Shown one piece after another: positions 58,433 to 64,000 of a stretch of DNA of 64,000 bases. The notes under the pieces were generated by a model. That model was not told the origin of the DNA. It did not search any database and saw nothing but the letters and a program-made list of their open reading frames with translations. The position numbers and the translations under genes are program-made. Within the stretch, counting starts at the first letter, position 1. The number at the start of each line of letters is the position of its first letter. This DNA comes from QHWT01 sp963755695 (GTDB taxonomy: Bacteria; Acidobacteriota; Vicinamibacteria; Vicinamibacterales; 2-12-FULL-66-21): assembly GCA_963755695.1 (NCBI GenBank), contig CAVWLB010000010.1:2108001-2172000 (forward strand), given 5' to 3'.

Positions 58433-60385
58433 ATGAAATCCCTCATGACGGCGACTTTCCTTCTCGTCGCGGCACCCCTGGCCTGGGCGCAATCGCCGTG
58501 GACCGTGAGCTCGCCCGACGGCCGCACGGTCGTCAGTGCTGCGCGAAAGGACGACGGCGGGCTGGTCTGGAGCGTGAGCCGCGACGGACAGACAATTCTC
58601 GCCGACTCTCCCCTCGGTGTCCGCCGCGCCGATCAATCGTTCGACATCGGCCTGACGTTCGTCAGTGCATCAGACATCACAACCATCGACGAACGTTACA
58701 CCCTCCCTCACGGCAAGCGGCGGGATCATCACGTTGTCGGCCGCGAACGCACGGTGACGTTCGCGAATCCCTCTGGCACGCGGATCGACGTCGTGCTTCG
58801 CGCACACGACGATGGGGTTGCATTCCGGTATCGGTTTCCGGAACGCGACTCCACTGCGAAGACTGTCAAGGAGGAAATCACCGGCTTCCACGTTCCTGAT
58901 GGCTCGACGGGATGGCTTCTTCCCCATCAGGAGGTGAGCAAGTACGGTCCGGCGTACGAGGATCTGTTCGTCGAGGTGAAGTCCGGCACCACGGCGCCTC
59001 GGGCGGATGGATGGTCGTTCCCGGCTCTGTTCAAAACGCCATCAGGGAGATGGATGCTGCTCACCGAGTCAGCCTTGGACGAGACCTACTGTGGATCCCA
59101 TCTCGCGCCCGACGTCCAGAACGGCGTGTACCGCATCAAATTTCCTGATCCGAAGGAAGGACTTGGCGTCGGCGCCGTCGAACCTGTATCGACGCTGCCA
59201 TGGATGCTGCCCTGGCGAGTGGTGATTGTCGGCGACGCCGCGGGCCGGATTCTCGAATCCGATCTCGTGAACGATCTGGCACCGCCCTCACGCGTGGCGG
59301 ACACGTCATGGATCAAGCCGGGACGCGCGGCTTGGAGCTGGTGGTCCGAAGAGCGACAGTCCGAAGCACGCGGAGGCACTCAACGCGTTCACGAACCTCG
59401 CCGCCGACATGGGATGGGAGTACGCGCTGGTCGACGCCAACTGGAATCTGATGCAGACCGGAAAGATTGAAGACGTGATTGCGCACGCGAAAGCCAGGAA
59501 CGTCGGCCTGCTTGTTCTGGTACAACTCCGGCGGGCCACACAACGAGGTCACCGAGGCGCCGCGCGATCGGATGCACACGCGCGAGGCGCGACGCAAGGA
59601 ATTCGCCCAGCTCCAGAAATGGGGCGTGAAGGGGGTCAAGGTCGATTTCTGGCACAGCGACAAGCAGGATCGCATCCGCCAGTACCGGGAGCTGCTCGCG
59701 GACGCCGCTGATTTCCAGCTGCTCGTGAACTTTCACGGCTGCACGCATCCCGCGCGGATGGTCGCGGGAGTTCCCGCATCTCATCGGAATGGAAGCGGTG
59801 TTCGGCGCCGAGCAGTACAAGTTCCGTGAGTCGATGGCCGAAAACGGCGCGTGGTTCAACACCGTGCTGCCCTTCACCCGCAACGTCATCGGACCGATGG
59901 ACTACACACCGGTCACGTTCGGCGACGCGAAGTATCCCCACAAGACCACCAACGCGCACGAACTCGCCCTGTCGGTCGTGTTCGAGTCGGGTGTCGAGCA
60001 TTTTGCCGACGGCACGCAATCGTATCGAGCGCTGCCGGAGCCGGCGAAAACGTTCCTGCAGAAAGTGCCGAGCGCCTGGGATGAAACCCGCGCGATCGCC
60101 GGAGAGCCTGGACGATCGGTAGTGGTCGCGCGCCGGAACCGCGACGTATGGTACGTCGGCGGCATCAACGGCCTCGCGGAACCGAATTCCGTTCGCGTGG
60201 ATCTCTCGTTCTTGAAGGAAGGGTCATGGACGGCGACGATCGTTCGCGACGGAGCGAAGGACCGGGAGTTCGCGAGCGAGACAAGAACCGTGTCGCCAAC
60301 CGACACGACCAGTGTCACGATGCGCCCGCGCGGCGGCTTCGTGATGCGCCTCGAACGGACTGGCAACCGCGGAGTGGATCGTTAG
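58433..60385 (+). CDS. GH97 family glycoside hydrolase, frame-broken
   Basis: Periplasmic alpha-glycosidase family (alpha-glucosidase or alpha-galactosidase). Signal peptide (MTATFLLVAAPLAWAQ), GH97_N domain (SSPDGRTVVSAARKDDGGLV, DGVAFRYRFP), catalytic barrel (WIKPGRAAWSWWSEE, MGWEYALVDANW, FWYNSGGPHNEV, GVKGVKVDFWHSDKQD, LVNFHGCTHP) and GH97_C (AGEPGRSVVVARRNRDVWYV). The KVDFWHSD region has the Asp of the retaining alpha-galactosidase branch, so that branch is favoured. Frame changes near 59365, 59515 and 59770. ATG 58433. Confidence 0.87.
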
Positions 60386-60438
60386 CATCCGCGCGACAAC
60401 CGGCAGGCCTGAAGGCTGCGTCGGACGACAAGAGAGAG

Positions 60439-61671
60439 ATGGAGCGACGCGAGTTCCTGAAATCAGCATCGAGCGCTGGCGCGTTTGCGCTCATGGCGAA
60501 CACCGGGGCCGGCGAGCAACCCGCCACCGGCGCAGCCGATCGAGAGCTCTGGATTACCGTCATGCGTCGGCTCGCGGACCCGGTGCTCACCAACCTCGCG
60601 CAGGGCAACCTGAAGGCCCGCATGCCGGTCGAGCAGGCGGCGGGCGCGGATCGCCGGGCAGTGACCCATCTCGAGGCCTTCGGGCGACTGCTCGCCGGAC
60701 TGGCGCCATGGCTCGAACTCGGCAGCGACGACACGTCCGAAGGACAGACACGCGCGAAGTATCTGGCGCTCGTGCACCAGGCGGTCACCCGCGCGGTCGA
60801 CCCCGCATCGCCGGATTTCATGAACTTCACCCGTGAGCGCCAGCCGCTGGTCGACGCGGCATTCCTCGGCCAGGCGCTGCTCCGTGCGCCGAACGCGGTG
60901 ACCGCGAGACTCGACGAGTCGACGAAGCGACATCTGGTTGCCGCTCTCGAGTCCACGCGCGCCATCGTCCCTGGCTACAACAACTGGCTTCTCTTCAGCG
61001 CGACCGTCGAGGCCGCCTTGAAGCGGCTCGGCGCCGAGTGGGATCGCGTGCGCGTCGATTACGCTCTACGGCAGCACGACGCGTGGTACAAGGGGGACGG
61101 GGCGTATGGCGACGGCCCCGAGTTCCACTGGGACTACTACAACAGCTTCGTGATTCACCCGATGCTGCTCGACGTGCTCGAGGCGTGCGCGGACGACAAC
61201 CCCGCGTGGACCGAGATGATGCCGCGGGTCGGCCAGCGTGCCACGCGTTACGCGGCGATATTGGAGCGTTTGATCGCGCCGGACGGATCGTTTCCGCCGA
61301 TCGGCCGCTCGCTCGCCTACCGGTTCGGCGCGTTTCACCTGCTCGCGCAGATGGCGCTCCGCCGCGCGCTGCCAGACGGCGTGTCGCCAGCACAAGTCCG
61401 CAGCGCTCTGACCGCGGTCATTCGGCGATCGATCGATGCGCCCGGCACGTTCGATGGCAACGGCTGGCTTCAGATTGGGTTCTGCGGTCACCAGACCGGG
61501 GTCGGCGAGACCTACATTTCCACCGGCAGCCTGTATCTGTGCGCGGTGGGACTGCTGCCGCTGGGGCTGCCGCCGGCGGATGCCTTCTGGTCATCGCCGG
61601 CGGAACCCTGGACCTCCGCGCGCGCTTGGTCGGGCGAGCGCGTTCAGATCGACCACGCACTCAATCGTTGA
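60439..61671 (+). CDS. DUF2264 (GH154-like) secreted protein
   Basis: 410 residues, intact. N-terminal Tat-like signal (ERREFLKSASSAGAFALMAN). DUF2264 body: HLEAFGRLLAGLAPWLEL, NNWLLFSATVEAALKRLG, YKGDGAYGDGPEFHWDYYNS, RYAAILERLIAPDGSFPPIG, GNGWLQIGFCGHQTGVGETY. Members of this family have been classified as GH154 beta-glucuronidases, which suits the neighbouring GH88 and DlgD-like genes. The activity of this protein is inferred. ATG 60439 after AGAGAGAG. Confidence 0.85.
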   Translation: MERREFLKSASSAGAFALMANTGAGEQPATGAADRELWITVMRRLADPVLTNLAQGNLKARMPVEQAAGADRRAVTHLEAFGRLLAGLAPWLELGSDDTSEGQTRAKYLALVHQAVTRAVDPASPDFMNFTRERQPLVDAAFLGQALLRAPNAVTARLDESTKRHLVAALESTRAIVPGYNNWLLFSATVEAALKRLGAEWDRVRVDYALRQHDAWYKGDGAYGDGPEFHWDYYNSFVIHPMLLDVLEACADDNPAWTEMMPRVGQRATRYAAILERLIAPDGSFPPIGRSLAYRFGAFHLLAQMALRRALPDGVSPAQVRSALTAVIRRSIDAPGTFDGNGWLQIGFCGHQTGVGETYISTGSLYLCAVGLLPLGLPPADAFWSSPAEPWTSARAWSGERVQIDHALNR

Positions 61672-61687
61672 TCCCTGCTCCGGGATC
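61670..61687. terminator. Hairpin at the convergent DUF2264/TonB receptor ends
   Basis: GATCCC at 61670-61675 pairs with GGGATC at 61682-61687 around TGCTCC, beginning inside the DUF2264 stop codon and ending seven bases before the receptor stop. Small bidirectional stem; no T-tract. Confidence 0.45.
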
Positions 61688-61693
61688 GACGAT

Positions 61694-64000
61694 TCAGAAT
61701 CGGACTTTCAGCGCGAGCTGCACTTGTCGCTCTGTCGTGCCGCAGAGCGAGCATGACGGGCTCGACAGCATCGCCGAGATCGTGCCTGCCGCGGCGTTGC
61801 CAATCGTCGTGTTCGGCTGGGCGAACTGCGGATGGTTCAGCACGTTGAACGCCTCAATCCGGAACTCGGTGTTGTAGCGCCCGAATTTCGTGTTCTTGAT
61901 GATTGATGCGTCGATATTGAACGATCCGGGCCCGCGGATGATGTTGCGGCCGGAGTCGCCGAAGGTTCCGGTCACGTCGGCAGGAGACACGAAACAGGAC
62001 GTGTCGAACCAGCGATCGATCGTGGGATCCGACAGCGATCCCTCGCAGACCCGGTTCGGCCGGTTGCCGGTTCCCGTCGACTGCACGCCCTGCGCCTGGG
62101 TGATCGTCAATGGCAGGCCTCCCCGCCACAGGAGGATGCCGCTCAGTTGCCATCCGCCGTAGAGCGCCTGCTGCGCCCAAGGCAATTCGTAAATCCAGCT
62201 CGACGAGAAGGTGTGGCGCACGTCGTAATCGGACAATCCCCAGTTGTACTGAAGATCGTACGTGTTGGTGATACCGGCCTCGTTGTCCGACGCGTAGTCC
62301 ATGGACTTGCCGAAGGTGTACGCGTTGAGGAACGAGAAGTTGTTGGCGAACCGCCGCTGGAACTTCACCAGCAGGCCGTTGTAGTTCACCCTGCCGATGC
62401 TCTGCGACTGGCTGAGCGACCGCACCTGCTGGCGCGAGACCGATGAACGGCCGGTTCACGTTGGCATCACTGACGCCGACGACCGGAGGGGCCTGGTTGA
62501 TGTCGACCTTGATCACCATCTGCCGCCCCTGCGAACCAACATACGCGGTTTCAACCATATAGTTGGTACCGAGGCTGCGCTGATAGTTGATGTTCCACTG
62601 GCGCGCGTACGCGTCGCGGAAATCTGTGTCGAACACCGATCGCGTTGCGCCTGCCGGCGGCCGGTTCGGATCAACGCCCGGCGGAAGTGGAAGACCGTCC
62701 TTGAGCAGGAGGTTCACGCCGTACGAGCTCGGTGCCGGGGTGAGCGATGTCGATTGCAGGAAGGGCGGATTCTGCGCCTTGGACGATGAGGTGCCACCGG
62801 GCGAGAAGTTCCAGAACACGCCAAAGCCGCCTCGCACGAGGTTCTTGCCGTCGCCGGTCATGTCGTAGGCAAAGCCAAAGCGTGGACCGACATCCCCCTT
62901 CGAGTAAGTCTGCAGGTAGCGCCCCACCTCCACACCACCCAGCGTCGCGCCGTCGGATGCGACGACGAACGTTCCGGTGGTCGCGTCGAAGTTCGACTGA
63001 CGGTCCTCGATTTCCCGCCACGGCGGATACACGTCGTAGCGCAGGCCCAGGTTCACCGTCAGCTTGCTGCTGATGCGCCAGTCGTCCTGGACGTAGGCCG
63101 CAATCTCGGGCCGCTTCTCGGTGTAGGTTCCGGCGTCGAACAGGTTCCGGTTCTTCGAAGCCGTAAGCCCGAGCATGAAGCTGGCAACGTCGAACCCGGT
63201 GCTGCTGTTCACCGTGCAACCGGGTCCCTGGCCGGCGCAGTTCGACGTCATGTTGTTGTTGAAGGCGAAGTTGCCGACGATGGTGTCGGCGTTCAGGATC
63301 TCGCGCGATCTGAGCGTCAGGCTGCCGCCCGCCTTCAGCGTGTGCTTGCCGCTGCTGCGCGTGACGTTGTCGAAGATCTGGAAGTCGTTCTGGTTGGTGA
63401 TGAGCGGCTGGTTGCTGTTGGCGCCCAGGTTCCGAATGTTCTGGAACGACAGCTGCGTCATGGCCGACGTGGCGTCATTCAGGTTGATGTTCGGAATACC
63501 CACCGCGTCTGCCGGGTTGGTCAGGTAATCGATCGGGGTCATCAGGAACTTGATCGAGGACCATCCAAACCGGAACTCGTTCAGCCATTTGGCCCCCATC
63601 ATGTGCGTGTCGTTGAACGCGACGCTCTGTGCCTTGATGTTGCCGTCGCCGGCGCCGAACGTCGCGCCTGCATCGCCGTGCGGCAGCGTGGCCGGCTGCA
63701 GACGATGGGTCTTCTGAAAACTGTAGCGGGTGAAGAACCGGTTGCTGGTCGTCAGGTTGTGATCGACTTTGACGTCGAACTGGTTGTCCTGCCGTTCCTT
63801 GATTGGGTTGATCAAATAGTTGTTGATCGTCTGGCCGTTTGACTGGCGGCTGCCGCCGGTATTCGGCTCGGGATAGAGCTGGCTCAGGATATTGGCCGCG
63901 ACGCCGTCGATGCGATCCTGAGGAATCACGTTGCCGGGGAACGGCTGGCCGGTCGTCGGATCGTAGATGACCCGCGAAACCTCCGAGAAATCACCACCCC
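61694..64000 (-). CDS. TonB-dependent receptor (Oar-like), 5' truncated by the window
   Basis: C-terminal about 770 residues of a carboxypeptidase-regulatory-domain TonB receptor. Barrel segments include NQFDVKVDHNLTTSNRFFTR, KLTVNLGLRYDVYPPWREIE, GPRFGFAYDMTGDGKNLVRG, WNINYQRSLGTNYMVETAYV, NNFSFLNAYTFGKSMDYASD, EFRIEAFNVLNHPQFAQPNT, and the terminal LKVRF-stop. One frame change near 62430. It sits next to the GH97/DUF2264 genes and probably imports the oligosaccharide they process, in the manner of SusC, though no SusD partner is visible. Confidence 0.88.

Overview
ORGANISM. The window is a high-GC bacterial chromosome segment, most likely an Acidobacteriota of the Vicinamibacteria type. This is inferred from the gene complement: large Oar-like TonB-dependent receptors, the style of the GH97/DUF2264/PQQ-propeller carbohydrate genes, HEAT-repeat/HD-GYP proteins and DUF4097 secreted proteins. 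About half of the genes, including ones that should be indispensable (mreC, mreD, rodA, mrdA), are interrupted by single-base frame changes, while their neighbours are intact. I read these as indel errors of a long-read or low-coverage assembly rather than real pseudogenes. Broken genes are given as one CDS spanning all frame segments.

LAYOUT. 1-2487: 3' part of a TonB receptor, then three hairpins. 2677-5446: AlkP-superfamily phosphodiesterase with TPRs plus a TPR protein. 5629-9443 (-): membrane histidine kinase and an aldehyde dehydrogenase; 9576-9902: PilZ protein. 10030-26442 is a long, almost wholly minus-strand block: deoA, CNT nucleoside permease, purine nucleoside phosphorylase, cdd and mtnA (nucleoside and methylthio salvage); tsaD; yjbQ and a Nudix hydrolase; a secreted protein and an HD hydrolase; two tandem ABC-2 exporters; a membrane-anchored unknown; a gamma-glutamylcyclotransferase and an M28 peptidase. 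26659-38843 (+): a HEAT protein and an HD-GYP protein sharing an N-terminal module, a membrane protein, a PafA-like phosphatase, an M4 protease with an outer-membrane barrel, MGMT, an ECF sigma factor/anti-sigma pair with DUF4097, and a small secreted protein. 38941-47337 (-): the cell-shape operon, diguanylate cyclase-mreB-mreC-mreD-mrdA-rodA-small membrane ORF-rng. 47910-49834: PpiD-like foldase. 49874-64000: a uronate/polysaccharide utilisation locus with aldehyde dehydrogenase, ACS-family transporter, DlgD-like reductase, GH88, SDR, PQQ-propeller protein, GntR regulator, GH97, DUF2264 and a second TonB receptor.

MOST UNUSUAL SIGNAL. Many intergenic gaps are filled by long, self-complementary word arrays. 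Each array is written in one of at least nine short-word 'dialects', and six dialects occur exactly twice in this window. They start at, or even supply, the stop codon of the upstream gene, keep a fixed polarity relative to that gene, and in one dialect two copies share a roughly 45-bp asymmetric centre. They look like a family of 3'-end elements and are the main candidate for an undescribed system. No tRNA, rRNA, CRISPR array, insertion sequence or phage gene was recognised.
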